NCBI GenBank assembly: GCA_012932295.1
Contig: JAAONU010000002.1
Location: 16,033,388-16,097,387, forward strand
Direction of reading: 5' to 3'
Source: Cyclina sinensis
Taxonomy: Eukaryota > Mollusca > Bivalvia > Venerida > Veneridae
Length of the DNA stretch: 64,000 bases
Under the pieces are notes generated by a model. The model was not told where the DNA came from. It saw only the letters and a list, made by a program, of their open reading frames with translations, and searched no databases. Within the stretch, counting starts at the first letter, position 1; every line of letters begins with the position of its first letter. The position numbers and the translations under genes were made by a program. Positions 36,681 to 49,842 of this stretch are shown here, one piece after another.

Positions 36681-38400
36681 TTGTCGCTATAAGCAGTATG
36701 CAGTAGAAGTCAAGACTACACATTGTAATTGAAAGTAAGTCAGTCTTCATAGTGGTTGCAGTGATCAACATACGTTTTAGTAATGACAGGATTCTTGAGT
36801 TCATACATTATGGAGACTGTTTCTGAAATTGCATTATGGTTCAAGTATTAACAATGACGTGTGTCTGATTTTAGTTAACTCAATAGTTCACTCCAGCTGA
36901 GGCTACAATTTCCTTTCTGGGGTTTCTTTACATACAATACGTAAATACCTTTGCATTTGAACATCACAATTCTGTCGATTTTACAATTATATTAAATGTG
37001 TATGTTGCCTCATAAGCACATCTAGCGGCAAGTGTTTTATATTATTTTTTGGTACTCATTTATCGACGGACATAAGTCAAATTGTATTAAATTTACATGT
37101 AGAAAATGTATAGTGAGAAATTATAAAATGTGACTGACAAAAAGCATATACGCATAGATTTTTATCCATAAATTGCCACTTTTGTGTATAAAGGGAAAGC
37201 TGAGCCTGTAGGCAACGATCTACATTTAATTCCACCTACTTCATAAAATGTATTTCAATATTTATCATATATTCAAATTCAAAAGTGCTTCCAGGTACAC
37301 GTGCAGTATTTATTTCTATGGCGTGCAGTATAGAAAAGCAACCAAGACAAATGGTTTTCGGATAAATTCAAATATTTTGTAGACAGTCATTAGGACAGAG
37401 CGGAGCATTAATTTATGAGATAAAATACTTACGACTTCATACAACACAAAGCGGTAATTCATGACAAGTCACAAGGCGAATAGAAGACGTTCCGCTCGAA
37501 TCATTCTTTTCAGAGCCTTTCAATTTATATTTGCACTGACAGTGCAAACTGTTGACTGCACATATAACTGTAACTTCAAATGCGTTTTGTGTGATAGAAA
37601 AACAAACATGTGTATTTTTATGGAACGCTATGTCTTATGTCAGAACATTTCAAGTAGTTTGTTCGATAAAAAAATTCTAGTTAAAGGATATGTTCTTTTG
37701 AATGTCAAGCTTAAAGAAGTGCATTTTCGAAAAGCAATCTCTTGGTCAAACTAACAACCGTAACATTTATTTTTTGCGAAAATCGAAGGTCTGCTTTACA
37801 GCCTGATGTGCATTTATCAAAAACAAACTTTTGAATGTCAGTCTATCAAGCTGATGTGCATTTCGCGTATACTTGAAAATATCCAACTCGTAGCCAGATT
37901 TGCTGTTAAAATGATCTAATGAATGTCTAGCTTACAGTCTGAAATGCATGTCGAATAAGTTATTGAATATTCATTTTTTGTCAGAATTACAGTTTAGTAG
38001 ATTTAAACACATAAAAAGTAAGCCAGTAGGCCAAGGTCAGACAATGTAAAGTTAAAATCTGCATGTAAAATTATATCTATAGTTCATATTCAGTTTTGAT
38101 CTGCTAAAACAAGAAAGTAAGGTAGCACGTCAAAGTTAAGTTCTCATGAAGGTCAAGGACAAAATTAAATATGTGATCATGAAGGATACTTCCAAAATTA
38201 TAAAGCAGATTTTTTGTTTTTCCACTTTTAAAGCCATGTAATGATTTGAACAATTTTAGAAAAGAACTAGTTGGCAATGATACACACTAAACATCAATGT
38301 CTTAGGCCTAACGATTCTAGAAAATATTTTACAAAATCGTACATAATTAAGTAAATCTCAGTGAATAGCTAGTTTTGGCCCCAGTGCAATGATTTGAATA
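36681..38400. other. No supported gene
   Basis: A 97-codon plus-strand frame (37461-37754) has a hydrophobic run and several Cys ('TYNCNFKCVLCDRKTNMC') but no recognisable family and no splice support. From 38200 to 38400 fragments of the 'aatgatttgaacaatttt' dispersed repeat are visible. Confidence 0.5.
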
Positions 38401-38402
38401 AT

Positions 38403-38823
38403 TTTCTTTGAGTGACCATAGCACACTCCCACACACACTAAACATGAAGCATTAGGCCTTCTGTTTTCTCAGAAGAATAATTCAAAGTTTTCATATGTAG
38501 GTCTATGTAAAGCAAATGGCCCCTGGTGCGAGGTCTATCTTTACTACAATAAATTTATTCCTGATGTATCTAAAGCACATACAGTGTTGCAGATAGGGTG
38601 TTGACACTGTTTCTTGGGTGACCACGGCACACTCCCACACACTAAATATGAAGCATTAGGCCTTCTGTTTTCTCAGGAGAATAATTCAAAGTTTTCATAT
38701 GTAGGTTTATTTAAAACAAATGACCCATGACATGGGGCGAGGTCTTACTTTACTACAATAAATTTATTCTTGATGTATGTAAAGCACATAAGGTGTTACA
38801 GATAGGGTGTTTACACTGTTTTT
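38403..38823. repeat. About 208-bp direct tandem duplication
   Basis: Copies start at 38403 ('ttctttgagtgaccatag') and 38611 ('ttcttgggtgaccacgg'). They share 'gaagcattaggccttctg', 'tttcatatgtaggt' and 'gatagggtgtt'. Moderate divergence implies an older duplication. The sequence belongs to the dispersed repeats seen at 13200-13900. Confidence 0.85.
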
Positions 38824-38910
38824 CTGCATTTGGTTAATTCTTTATGACGATTATTGCCAGTCTTATAACATTAATTAACTTTGATGTAAAAGAACACAAG
38901 TATTATTTAA

Positions 38911-39078
38911 GAAATAATAAGTATCCAGGCGTGGTTTATCGTAGAATAACCCACGTTTTGAGTTCTTATGCGTAGGAATATATCACGAAGGCCGTAGACC
39001 TGAGTGATTTTTGTTTCGCATAAGAACGAAAAACGCGGGTTATTCTACGATAAACCACAACTGGATACTTGTTATTTC
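38911..39078. repeat. Foldback element with 62-bp inverted arms
   Basis: The left arm 38911-38972 ('gaaataataagtatcca' ... 'gttcttatgcg') is the near-perfect reverse complement of the right arm 39017-39078 ('cgcataagaacg' ... 'ggatacttgttatttc'). A 44-bp loop containing 'aaggccgtagacctgagtg' separates them. It would form a long hairpin or cruciform and is typical of small foldback MITE-like repeats. Confidence 0.9.
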
Positions 39079-40588
39079 GATTTTAACACGACCAAACAAT
39101 AAACCACATTGTGAAATAAGTGTTAACTACTTCTTACGATCGTAAAAACACTTGCGCGGTACGCCCCTGGGTTTGGCCGTTACAATTTTCTCCCTCGATA
39201 TATGTAAGAGTTGGCTTCCACATAATAAGTTGATCAATTCAATAAATGAACAAATAAACAACACACTTTTCATCAGTTGATAATTTCTTTTTTTTTATTT
39301 CGAACTTAAATTGCAATTTACTAATAAATTAAATTTTCAAACAAATAAAAGATGTTCATGTTCTAAGATGCTAAAAATAGCATATGTAAAACGTCACAAG
39401 GTCGCTTACACGAAAGTCGGCATACGTGTGTGAATTTTAATGTAGACACCGGGTGTAGACACAAGTAACATTTACATGGATTATTGACAGAAAACATTGC
39501 TCGGCTATTATTATTACACAAATTGTGCCCATTCTAAGTAAATTGGCATTTTTGTGCCATTTTACAGCCGAACTTTGTTGTTGTACGCCGGTACTACGAT
39601 TCCTACGGTAGTAGTCACGAGACAAACCGCCCAGACTATAGCCTGGGTGACGTCATACCACCTGTATGACGTCATATCATTCTCATCTCATAATATGTTC
39701 TCATCTTGTACAGTAGTTTGTTTAGTTGGCTTTTTGTTAGGTTGATATGACTATGTTTGGTTGTATATATATGTCCGAGAGGTACTTTTGAGGATATGGC
39801 ATTTGGTTGTAATTTTATTTTCATGTTAAATTTAAAATTACAAATAAAACGGTTGGTTTGTCTTAGTGACGTATATTTACCAAAATGGTTTTTACAAACA
39901 TCACGTGACTTTCATTCATTAAAATTTTATACGTGGGGTGACGGCGGTTCACGGAACAGCTAAAACAACAAGCGCACGCGAGTGGTATACTGCAGAATAA
40001 CCCCGAGTTTATTTTCTTCTTTGTATAAATAGGCTATTTTTAGATCGTGTTAGAATTATAAGTTTGTTGACTAAAATAAGTTTTTCTAAGGAACATGTCC
40101 ATACATTGAATAATTTAACGACAACATTTTACTTATATACATGACAGCTCATTTCCGAATCCGCGTGGGAGCATTTCTGAAACTGAGTCTGCGTGTCACC
40201 ATGTTCGTTTTTAGACATTTATTTTATCGAAAATCTACATTCGAAGCAAAAACGAGCCTAACTAAAGAAGTAAAATACCTAAACATCAATTGGGTTTGCT
40301 ATTGTTGTATGAACATCGCTTTACAACGAGGTTTCTATCATATTGACGGTGCTTTTTTTTACCAAAGTCCGTCTGTGAGCATCCAGAAATAAAACTCTCA
40401 TTCGTTTTCAGACCTAAACTAGATTATTAAACTATAAAGATTAAGTATATACAAAGCACACACGCCTATCTTCGTTGCAAAACATGATCTTTTTAACCCT
40501 ACAGATTTCTTGAGACAGATAGTTGACAAGTGGGAGCAAAGCAGGTGCGCGATGAGGTAGGATCCCACTATTGTAAACTGTGATCGTT
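39079..40588. other. Intergenic stretch, no gene seen
   Basis: Short chance frames only (62-83 codons, for example 40141-40392). A short direct repeat 'cctgggtgacgtcat ... cctgtatgacgtcat' near 39640-39676 contains two CRE-like TGACGTCA sites. Nothing else could be supported. Confidence 0.5.
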
Positions 40589-41614
40589 CACAGGAGCTCG
40601 GCGCGTTGATTGGTCAGTAAACTGAAGTTTTTTTCATCTAAAATAGGTTTAACTATTTATTATATGACTGTCAAATTTTTTTCTTCATCCAAAAAATTTT
40701 TTTTATGGTACATATAGTATAGAGTAAAGGTATACAACTCATTTCACCAAAAACTACAGTCAACATAGTTAACCGATCATTGTCACGTCAATTTTCCACC
40801 AATTTTACACTGTTATACACCAATCTGTAGAGCATTGACCACTCTCTATGAACATCGAACTCTCATTCCAAGTGTTTTTACTGTCTGATAAATATTAAAC
40901 GGCAAACAGGCCGAAAACGTTACTCGTCAGAGATCTGACCGCTGGCACTCTTTGAAAAACACAAGAGTAAAACCATAGAAAAACCTAAATCGTGCAGTAT
41001 TAACTGCATTATATCCATCTGTCTGATAAAACACTTCAATTTTACACTATACTGAACAATGAAATAGTCATAACTAAGCGAAGCTAACCTTATTTCCGGA
41101 TATGTTTACTTTCGTTTTATTCAGGAAGACCTTTGCAAAATCTCCGCACATGCTCCGGTATTTTTATAAGACGTTTTCTCATTGGTTTTCAACCAGAGCG
41201 CGACCAATGAGAAAACGTCTTACAAAAATACCGTGTTTTTCAAACAGTGCCAGCGGTCAGATCTCTGACGAGTAGCGTTTTCGGCCTGTTTGCCGTTTAA
41301 TATTTATCAGACAGTAAAAACACTTGGAATGAAAGTTCGATTTTTATAGAGAGTGGTCAATTCTGTACAGATTGGTGTATAAAAGTGTACAATTGGTGGA
41401 AAATTGACGTGACAATGATCGGTTTACTATGTTGACTGTAGTTTTTGGTGAAATGAGTTGTATACCTTTACTCTATTCTATATGTACCATATAAAATTTT
41501 TTTTTGAAAGAGAAGAAAATTGTATGACAGTCATATAATAAATACATGTAGTTAAACCTATTTTAGATGAAAAAACTTCAGTTTACTGACCAATCAACGC
41601 GCCGAGCACCTGTG
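40589..41614. mobile_element. Large foldback element with arms of about 375 bp
   Basis: The left arm (about 40589-40962) begins 'cacaggagctcggcgcg' and ends 'ctggcactctttgaaaaaca'. The right arm (about 41233-41614) is its reverse complement, ending 'cgcgccgagcacctgtg'. Both arms carry 'ttgattggtcagtaaactg', 'gtcaacatagt' and 'gacaatgatcgg' in mirror order with few mismatches and small indels. The 270-bp centre holds a second palindrome. There is no open frame, so this is a non-autonomous DNA element. Confidence 0.9.
41156..41233. repeat. Inner palindrome within the foldback element
   Basis: Arms of about 31 bp ('cggtatttttataagacg' ... 'ctcattggt', and 'accaatgagaaaacgtctta' ... 'aaaataccg') flank a 16-bp loop. 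Nested in the larger inverted repeat, it gives a hairpin within a hairpin. Confidence 0.9.
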
Positions 41615-43437
41615 TGATCGTTTAGCAGCGACGCTAATTAAAGTGATCGCCTCGGTAATTATGTCGAGTTATTGTAACATAATTTATAATAATTTTGGTG
41701 AGTGGGAATTAACACAAATGTTGAGTAAACGCATTTTTCGAGTCCGCGAATTGCATTCAATTTATACGGATCATTTTCGGAAAAATAACGGGACAGAGCG
41801 ACGTTTCGAGTCAGACCGACATGTCGAGTTATTGCATGTTGACTCATTGCAAAACCACTGTATAGGGTCGTCATTTGAACAATCTTGGTAGAGGAATGCT
41901 TAACAATGCGACTATTTATCTATATATATACAGAGAACAAGTGTTTTAAAAGCGTTTCCTCTATATGTCTATGTAAAAAGGTAATCCATTAACCCATAGT
42001 GACTACAGGGGTGTAATTTTAGCAATTTTGTTAGATGTCAGCTAGAACATGGTACAAACTAGATTTCTGAGCTCTGGGCCTGGTATGAAAAAAAGATGTT
42101 TTTTTTTTTCGTTCAAGCACTGTAGCAACCTGAAATTCTTTGTATAACAGTAGAAGAGCTTCATGAACCGGAGATCCCTGCTAAGCTTCATCGATTAGCT
42201 TAATGTCTTTACAGCAGATTTTGTTTTAAGAAAGTGTAATATGTGTACAATTTCGCACCAGGGCTTTAAGCTAAAAAAGCTAACAGATTGATAATTAGTT
42301 TGCGATAAAAATTGAATTATTCACTGTAAACCGATGTTGGTGGAATTATTTACAAATCTGGTAATAAATTCGTTAACACTGTTTTGTAAGTCAATTGTTA
42401 AAATAAAAACATCCAATAAAAAAAAAACAAGCAGACGTGCATACACTGTAAAACTTAAATAGTTAAAAAGGAGCCGATATAATCGGACATGCCATTTTGA
42501 AGTACAACTGTATGTATAGAAGAAGAATGTCGAATATTTCCCTAAATAGGCGTGTGAATTAATGGGCTCTGTAAAAGCTTAAAGGACCCATCCACCCAAA
42601 TCGGGCCGAAAAACATACCCAGCAAAAAAATCAGTAAACAGGATATTTGGTAGAAGGAAGGATTTTTGTGCTATTATGTACTTGATATGTGACATGTGAG
42701 GATGTAGAAATTAAGAAGTTTAGATTTGATATCCAAGTGAGTGAACATATTTTTCCTTTTATTCCCTTTTATTTCATATTCGTATTTTACTTTAATATTT
42801 AGGAAATATTTGTTTAATAGTTTTAGTAAAATAAAATACCGGTGTTTCCTCGACGATTTGTCCATAAAATAATATGATAAATACAAAATCCATTTTTAAC
42901 TATTGATAACATTCATGTCAATAATTTAAAAAGAAATATTTCTTTTAATTTGGTAAGACTTGATCAATGAAAATATAACATCTGTGATTGTCAAAAGTCA
43001 TATGACATATATGCATTATAAGGGCGTTTCCTTGGTGTACATGAGGGCATGTTTTGAAACATTTCATTTTTGTTTTATAAGATAACGCTGGAAACGCAAA
43101 ATATGGTGTGCATTTCGGAGATTCTGCGACATAAATAAAGTTATAGAAGTATAAAAAAGACAAACAGACAAAAAATAAACAACAACAATAAAGGAATTAA
43201 GAAGCAAACAAACAAACAAAAAATCCCAAACAATCGAACAAACAAATTGCTGCAGACATTTAACAAATTTTGTACATGCAAACCAGGTTTTGAGACAATA
43301 ACTCTTGCAGTGTACGGCATGTGCAACCTGTTGACGGATAGCCGCCTTTTTGCTTGAGAGTTTGTCTTTTGACGCATATCTGTTTGATAACCGAAATCCC
43401 CTCACACAAAACAGCAAAGAAAAAAACTAAAAAATAA
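41615..43437. other. No supported gene; fragments of dispersed repeats
   Basis: At 41865-42260 there are fragments of the 'ttgaacaatcttggtagagg' family also seen at 13200-13900. From 43165 to 43240 there is an A-rich (aaac)n-like stretch. The overlapping frames at 43064-43532 are unconvincing. Confidence 0.5.
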
Positions 43438-44863
43438 CAAGAGGGCCATGGTGGCCCTGTATCGCTCACCAGAGTATGACTGCTTTTAACAAAGTTGCTA
43501 TAGACCTGGTTAATTGACCCCAGATGACCCATATTCGAACTTGACCTAGAAATTACAGAAACAGTCTCTCTGACAAATTTCCAGGATATTTGGACTGAAA
43601 AAGTAGCATCTAGAGTGTTAACACGGTTTTCGTGTTTGGGCTCTGTGACCTAGTTTTGACCCCAAATAACCCATATCCAATCTTGAGCTTCAAATCATCA
43701 AAGAAAGCTTTCTGACAAATTTCCAGGACATTTGGACTGAAAATGTAGCCTCTGGAGTGTTTACAAAGTTTTTTGAAATTAGGGCTCTGTGATCTAGTTT
43801 TCGACTCAAGATGACCCATATTAGAAATTGAGCAAGAAACCATAGAATTAAGCTTTCTGACAAATTTCCAGTTTATTTGGAATTAAAATATTACCTCTAG
43901 AGTGTTAACAGGATTTCGGCTCTGTGACCTAGTTTTTGACCAAAGATGACCCATACTCCATTTTGAGCTAGAAATCATCAAAAAAACCTGTCTAACAAAT
44001 TTCCAGAATATTTGGACTGAAAATGTAACCTCTGTAGTGTTAATTATTTTTTACATATTTGGGCCATGTGACCTAGTTTTTAAACCCAGATGACCCATAT
44101 CCAAATTTGAGCTAGAAATCATTGAAAAAACCTTTCTGACAAATTTCAAGGACATTTGAACTGAAAATGTACCCTCTAGAACATTAACAAGATTTTTCTA
44201 CTTTCGGGCTCTGTGACTTAGTTTTTGACCTCAGATAACCTATATTCAAAACTGAGCTAGAAATCATTGAAACAATCTTTCTGACAAATTTTCAGGTTAT
44301 TTGGACTAAAATGTTACCTCTAGAATGTTAACAAGGTTTTTCTATATTTGGGTTTTGTGACCTAGTTTTTGACCCTAGATGACCCATATTTAAAAATGAC
44401 CTAGAAATCCTCAAGGCAACCTTTCTGACAAATTTCCAGATTATTTGGGATGAAAATGTAACCTCTAGATTAACAAGATTTTTCTATTTTTGGGCTCCGT
44501 GACCTTGTTTTATGAACCCAGATGACCCATATTCGAACTTGAGCTAGAAATCATTGATAAAGCTTTTCTGACAAATTTCCAGGATATTTGGACTGAAAAA
44601 GTAGCCTCTAGAGTGTTAACAAGGTTTTTCTATATTCGGGTTCTGTGACCTAGTTTTCAAACCTTGATAACCCATGTTCGAACTCATCCGAGATATTAAT
44701 GAGTCAATCATCCTGACCAAGTTTCATGACAATTAAGGCAAAAATTTTACCACTAGAGTGTTAACAAACTAATTTTGGACGGACGACGGACGGACGGACG
44801 GACGACGGACAAAAGGTGATCACAAAAGCTCACTCTGTCACTACGTGATAGGTGAGCTAAAAA
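43438..44863 (+). mobile_element. 'caagagggcc...ggtgagct' element with about 145-bp tandem core
   Basis: The left end is 'caagagggccatggtggccc' with 'atcgctcacc' and the right end is 'gtgataggtgagctaaaaa'. These are the same kind of ends as the elements at 11884 and 22001. The core repeats 'gctctgtgacctag', 'gatgacccatatt' and 'tttctgacaaatttccag' at about 43641, 43786, 43920, 44065, 44209, 44354, 44495 and 44641, about 145 bp apart. Before the right end there is a 'ggacggacgacggacgg' run. There is no coding frame. Confidence 0.8.
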
Positions 44864-47137
44864 CTGATATATACACATATTCTTGAAATTTGCAGTCTGT
44901 TTCTAAAGAAAATGAGAGTCACGAGTATTATTTGCGTTTCAGATAGGTTTAATCATGATACTTTCCAAGGTTGTTTTTTTTTGCATGTATACTCCTTCGC
45001 TTGATACGCCAACTTATTAAGAGCTGATGTTAATGTTATATTCTTAAAATCTGTTGGTAAAAGAGTTTCATATTATCTGTATTTTGTTTTTAGATAGTTT
45101 GTTACATAAAACAGAACACAATCTAAGATCTCTAATTTTGTTGTTACTATACATGTGGAATGGGATCTCCATAACGTTTGATACGTGTGGGAAAGTTATG
45201 TTTTCAGGTAGACAGAAAGATTAATTTCCGTACATCACAGATGTACAAACATAGTTAAAACAAAACATGATGCCTAACAAAAGTTTAAGAACCATGTTAT
45301 TTTCATCAATACCAAGCATAACACAAAAAAGGGAAAAATGCTTCTCTCTCATTTCCATTGTGGTCCTTGACATTGATGACACAACACAGAAAGGCATGTT
45401 CATTTACTTGGTATCATTTATTATAATAATATATCACAGATCTAAGTTCTCACAACACTCGATTATACATGAGATTAATTAAAAGAGATCAGTAAAGAGT
45501 AATTTACTGAGAATAACTGTCTAAGCATTATACCCAAAGAAGCAAGAGGACAAAAATAAGACAAGTTAAAACTTTAAATTTCTACTACTATTACTGTACC
45601 AAAAAGTGATTTTTGACAGTTTCTTTGAAAATTTAAAACCCTGTCGGGTTAGTTCCATATAATTCACCCCCGATACGCAAATTATCTCTTTCTAAACTCT
45701 TTCACCTTATGGATACAAAAACAGCTACTATCACTGAAACTTAATGTGATGGATCATCAGTTTGTACTGGATTGAAATGTTCTCCCCGATAATCTGAAGC
45801 CATACCAGACTTTACCTTAAAATCATGACACAATGAAATTTGGTCAAGTCTATTTTCTATAGCGACTGCATCTAACAAGCATTCAGGCATCGTAATGACG
45901 CCCTAAGTATAAAGTCAATGTCAAATTTGTCACAACTATTTAAGCAACACATTCATTTGTTTATTGACCTTCAAAATAGTACCCTATTAGATGGGAAACT
46001 ACACAAACGTAATCAGAAAATAAATAACACTAGAGTGATCATCAAGACATTTGGTGCAACACTGGTCAAGTACTCCTATTTTCAAGTCAACGATATTTCA
46101 ACAGATGGGTAGATATGACACATCGTTGGAAGTGATGTATGTCATAGTGCATTTGGTCATTTTATATCAGTTTCATGAACGGAGTGTATTATTACACAGT
46201 TGTTGAATTTTAAATCAATCTGCAACGGTAGTGACATTCTTTTATTTACCAATCAACTAAGAGAGCAATTAGTATTATTAATTATAAGATATAATTATAT
46301 AGACTCAAATATGATGCATTAACTTTCAACACAAATCCCTGTCCAGTTGTGACACCAGTCAATAATACGGAAATCTCAAGTTTTTTACAGCCTATGTACA
46401 GACCTTACAGACTACAGCTACGCTACACAAATACTTTATTTTAAATGTTTACAAATGGATTTTTATGTGTATAGAATCAAACACGTTACAAGTTGAAAAT
46501 CGAAACGAGTGATTTACCGCGGGATGTTTATTTAATAAACAATTAAACAAAACAATAAATTTTCAAAATTTCATACAAGGCATTTTCATTAAAAAGGTAT
46601 GTGGTATTAATCACGTTTTATCTGCCACATTTTTTTATTCAATGGCACATCCATTCGATTTTCCTATAAAGGTATGCACTATGATATCTCATCGAAGGCC
46701 AGATTTTATATGATCCTTTTTAAAATTCTGTCGGCTGTTTATATAGCGTTCTAAAAATAGCAGTGCGCTGACAAAATCAGGGTTATGTGTCTGTTTACAA
46801 GCTTATATTATATTTCGGTCACAGTTAAAAAATTCAATAGCATGTTATTTGTCTAGAAGGACAGCATTCCGAGCTGAAATTCGATAGACGTCTGAACAAG
46901 TTATGATTTAAAAAGGCGTAATATTATATAACAAACAAAACAGACACTACGTGAAAAGGTCATCGGTGTGGTTTCAATAGGGTGTCATTAAAAAAAATGC
47001 AAGACTAAAACTGAATGAACACAAAATGAATTGAAGAATTTTTGGTATCCTTTTAAATGAATTTTGAATGTAAAATATTTAAGAGTGTGAATTTGGTCCT
47101 GAGCTTAGCGATTGATATTAAAATTGTTTTCATAAAA
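44864..47137. other. Intergenic stretch, no gene seen
   Basis: AT-rich sequence with chance frames of 60-71 codons on both strands. I could support no element or RNA gene. Confidence 0.55.
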
Positions 47138-47356
47138 TGTTGTATATAAGAGAGTACAGTGAATGAGTTCTGTCTGTGAGGTAAAGGGGAGATAATGCTA
47201 TCTTTATTCGATCAGTTTTGAAGAATATTATTCTTGATGTTGAAAAAATATTAATCGAGGAGATGGTAGGGAAAATGTGGCTCCAAAATAAACCATAGTC
47301 AAAAACAGAAATGGAAGTTGCTCCTCTTTTTATCCTAACGCAATCGGCTTAATTAA
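47138..47356 (+). repeat. Possible 5' LTR remnant
   Basis: It begins 'tgttgtatataagagagtac' (with a TATA-like core) and ends 'acgcaatcggcttaatta'. A shorter copy of the same start and end lies 2.7 kb downstream at 49843-49944, in direct orientation. A gag-like remnant sits between them, which is the expected order for an LTR retrotransposon. I saw no convincing primer-binding site. Confidence 0.4.
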
Positions 47357-47510
47357 GAATCAAAAATTATCAAGACGTTTTCCACATGGGCGATTATGAA
47401 CATTCCTCTTATTCTTTGGTCTACGAAAGTTGTTGATGAATACCGGAAGTAGCGAACTGTTTACAACACGTGTTAATTTTACATTTTCAATAGTTTCATA
47501 ATCGCCAGCA

Positions 47511-47955
47511 ATGATGGATGACAGTGTACATCCACTTTTGAGATTTGACAATCAAGTGTTAAATCCATTGGCGACGGACGATTTCGGAATCCCACCATTT
47601 AATCCAGCTAGTTCCACACCAAGTAGAGACCAACCAGCTGTCATCTTTCGTTCGCACTGGACAAGTATCTTCATTCAGAGAAGTACTTAATTCGGAAAAG
47701 ATTGGTGAGGCTAATGGTTATCGCACTCACACCACCACTGATAATGTTGGATCCGGAACAACGCAACCAGTTAAACCACCCAGAAATGACCAGCCGCGGG
47801 ATCGTTATCGAGGAAATAAACGTACATGTTACTCGTACCAGGCACCAGGCCACACAAAATCAGCCTACAACTGGACAGGTGTTGGATCAATCACTCATGT
47901 GAAATGCCAGCTGTGTTTTCAATTCGGACATGTGGCATCAAATTGTAAAACATAA
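47511..47955 (+). pseudogene. Gag-like remnant with CCHC zinc knuckles
   Basis: A 59-codon frame opens at the ATG at 47511 ('MMDDSVHPLLRF') and stops at 47690. An overlapping frame continues the coding-like sequence to a stop at 47953-47955. That second frame holds a basic linker ('PRDRYRGNKRT'), a damaged knuckle from about 47827 and an intact CX2CX4HX4C knuckle 'CQLCFQFGHVASNC' (about 47905-47946). A third degraded knuckle ('CNCSGYTARDC') follows the stop. One frameshift near 47640-47690 joins the two parts. A host CNBP-type protein is possible, but the flanking direct repeats favour a retrotransposon gag. Confidence 0.5.
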
Positions 47956-48821
47956 ACCTCAAGTAACGACCCTAGTCAATTATGTAACTGTTCAGGGTAT
48001 ACAGCAAGGGATTGTAATCGTCGAGACCAAAGTTCTCCTTTAAACCACCAGCGACTGGTAGCGCTGCCCATCTCCCAGGCAATGAGTCAGAATAAATAAA
48101 TGTGGGCAACTGTTCCGAATATATACCTATAGAGACAATGGAGACGATCAATCATGGACATACTTTTTTACAATGACATTATCATTTTGATAATATTTGT
48201 GCCTTTATTTCTCAATGCTTTAAAATTTTGCTTCCTTTTCTACATATTACACCATCCATATGAATGACAGTATTATTTTTCAAGGGAGGCAACAGTTTTC
48301 CTTACTACTTTGCTTTGCTTTTGGGTTTACTTCCCTTGTTTTTGAAGAAAGCTCAATTGCAGTACATTTGCAATGCATATTAAATTTCACAATAATGTTC
48401 TTTTAACAAAAGTAGAATGTTTCTGTCAGATATTTTATGCACTTATTGCCATAAAATGATGTCTCAAATCTACTTTGAATATGCCTGAATCCATGCATTT
48501 CTCTTTCTGTTTGCATCCCATGTTTAAGAAGATTGTATAGAATTTGCTATTTTTCATACTGAACTCAATTTGTATGCCGATTTTGATTTTGGTAGTGTTT
48601 TGTTGATTACAAGTTAAGATTATCAATTACTGCAATGTTTGCGCGAAGCATGTTTTTGCAAAGTTAAAGCAAAAGATCTATGTCTTTTGCTTACAACTTA
48701 GAATGTGTCATTGTTATTACATAAAAAATTTGTTTAGTTGTAGGTAGGATAGTTTTATGTGTTACATTTTCTGAAGCATTGTCGGTGACCCCCGGTACAT
48801 ATTCCGCACAACTACATTATG

Positions 48822-49126
48822 TACCGTGGGATAATTGACTGCTGATTATTCGTTTTCATGAATATTTATTAGCAAAGGGATGTAACTCTTCGTCGAATGA
48901 GATGCCGCATTACAAATAGACACTCTTCAGTGTGGAGAGTAGGCATAATGACAAGTTACTTAAAATAGACGTATTTCCTAGGATTTAAACATAGGTGTGG
49001 AAGGCAAATTGTAACAAGTAATTTCACTGGCTGAGATTCCGCAAGGGAAATCTTACGGAAACCAATGAAAGTAGGTAATGAATTATTCATGAGTACGAAA
49101 TTTTACCAGCCAATTGTCCCACGGTA
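48822..49126. mobile_element. MITE, 305 bp, ends 'taccgtggga'
   Basis: The termini 'taccgtgggataattgactg' (48822) and the reverse complement of 'cagccaattgtcccacggta' (ending 49126) match with two differences in 20. Looser inverted similarity continues inward ('tcatgaatatttatta' against 'gaattattcatga'). It has no coding capacity. It lies inside the putative LTR pair. Confidence 0.7.
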
Positions 49127-49842
49127 GATAAATTGAGTGAAACGGAATGGATCGAACGTGGGTTTCCGAAGATAGGACTGAAGAAGTGTGAATACAATAT
49201 AGTTTTTTACAACAAGTTTAACGTAATTTCACATTATATATGGAATGTTAAAAAAACAAAAGGGAACTCAAGTTGTTCATGGTCACTGACAGGCAATTCT
49301 TATACTGGCAGGACTCTCACTTACATACATGGGCTGGATGCATAATGATGTTAATCAGCATGGGTCGATATAAGGATTTTGTAAATATTCGTTAAGCAGT
49401 TCCTGTTCTTGTCAATAAGTTTTAAACAACCTATTGGTTTGTTTTAGTTTGAATTGCCATTTGCAAACTCTTGTTCTTATAAAATAATACTGTTTTTGAC
49501 TAATAAGGTTTCCATCTTCCCCATATACCTATTTTTTGGGGCTCCTAGCATGTGACTTTCTGTAACTTTTTGCCTTTTCGATAGAAAATTCATTGTTTTG
49601 TAAAAATGTGAGTATACTTGTTGTCCTGTGCCTGACAAGCCTGGACGTTTATGGATGAGTGTGTGTGCTTTGAATTGGATTTCTATCATTACAGTTTTAA
49701 ATTCTATTACGTAAGCTTCATGTCTAGTAAAATTATTCTGTCGTATATTGTTTGCTGTACACTTGCTTCTCTTTATAACATTTTCACAGAATTCATCCAC
49801 TGAAGTGAAAATTGATTGTTCAATTTTAATTTCGGCGGGAAA

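Noticed and set aside
37461..37754. Cysteine-containing 97-codon frame as a secreted peptide gene
   Set aside because: The hydrophobic segment is not at the start, the Cys pattern matches no family I know, and there is no splice or promoter support.
40141..40392. 83-codon frame near the foldback element
   Set aside because: No motif, no upstream promoter-like or splice feature, and it is not part of the repeat.
43064..43532. Overlapping minus-strand frames of 72-117 codons
   Set aside because: They lie over an A-rich (aaac)n stretch that reads as Phe, Leu and Val on the other strand, which gives false hydrophobic frames.
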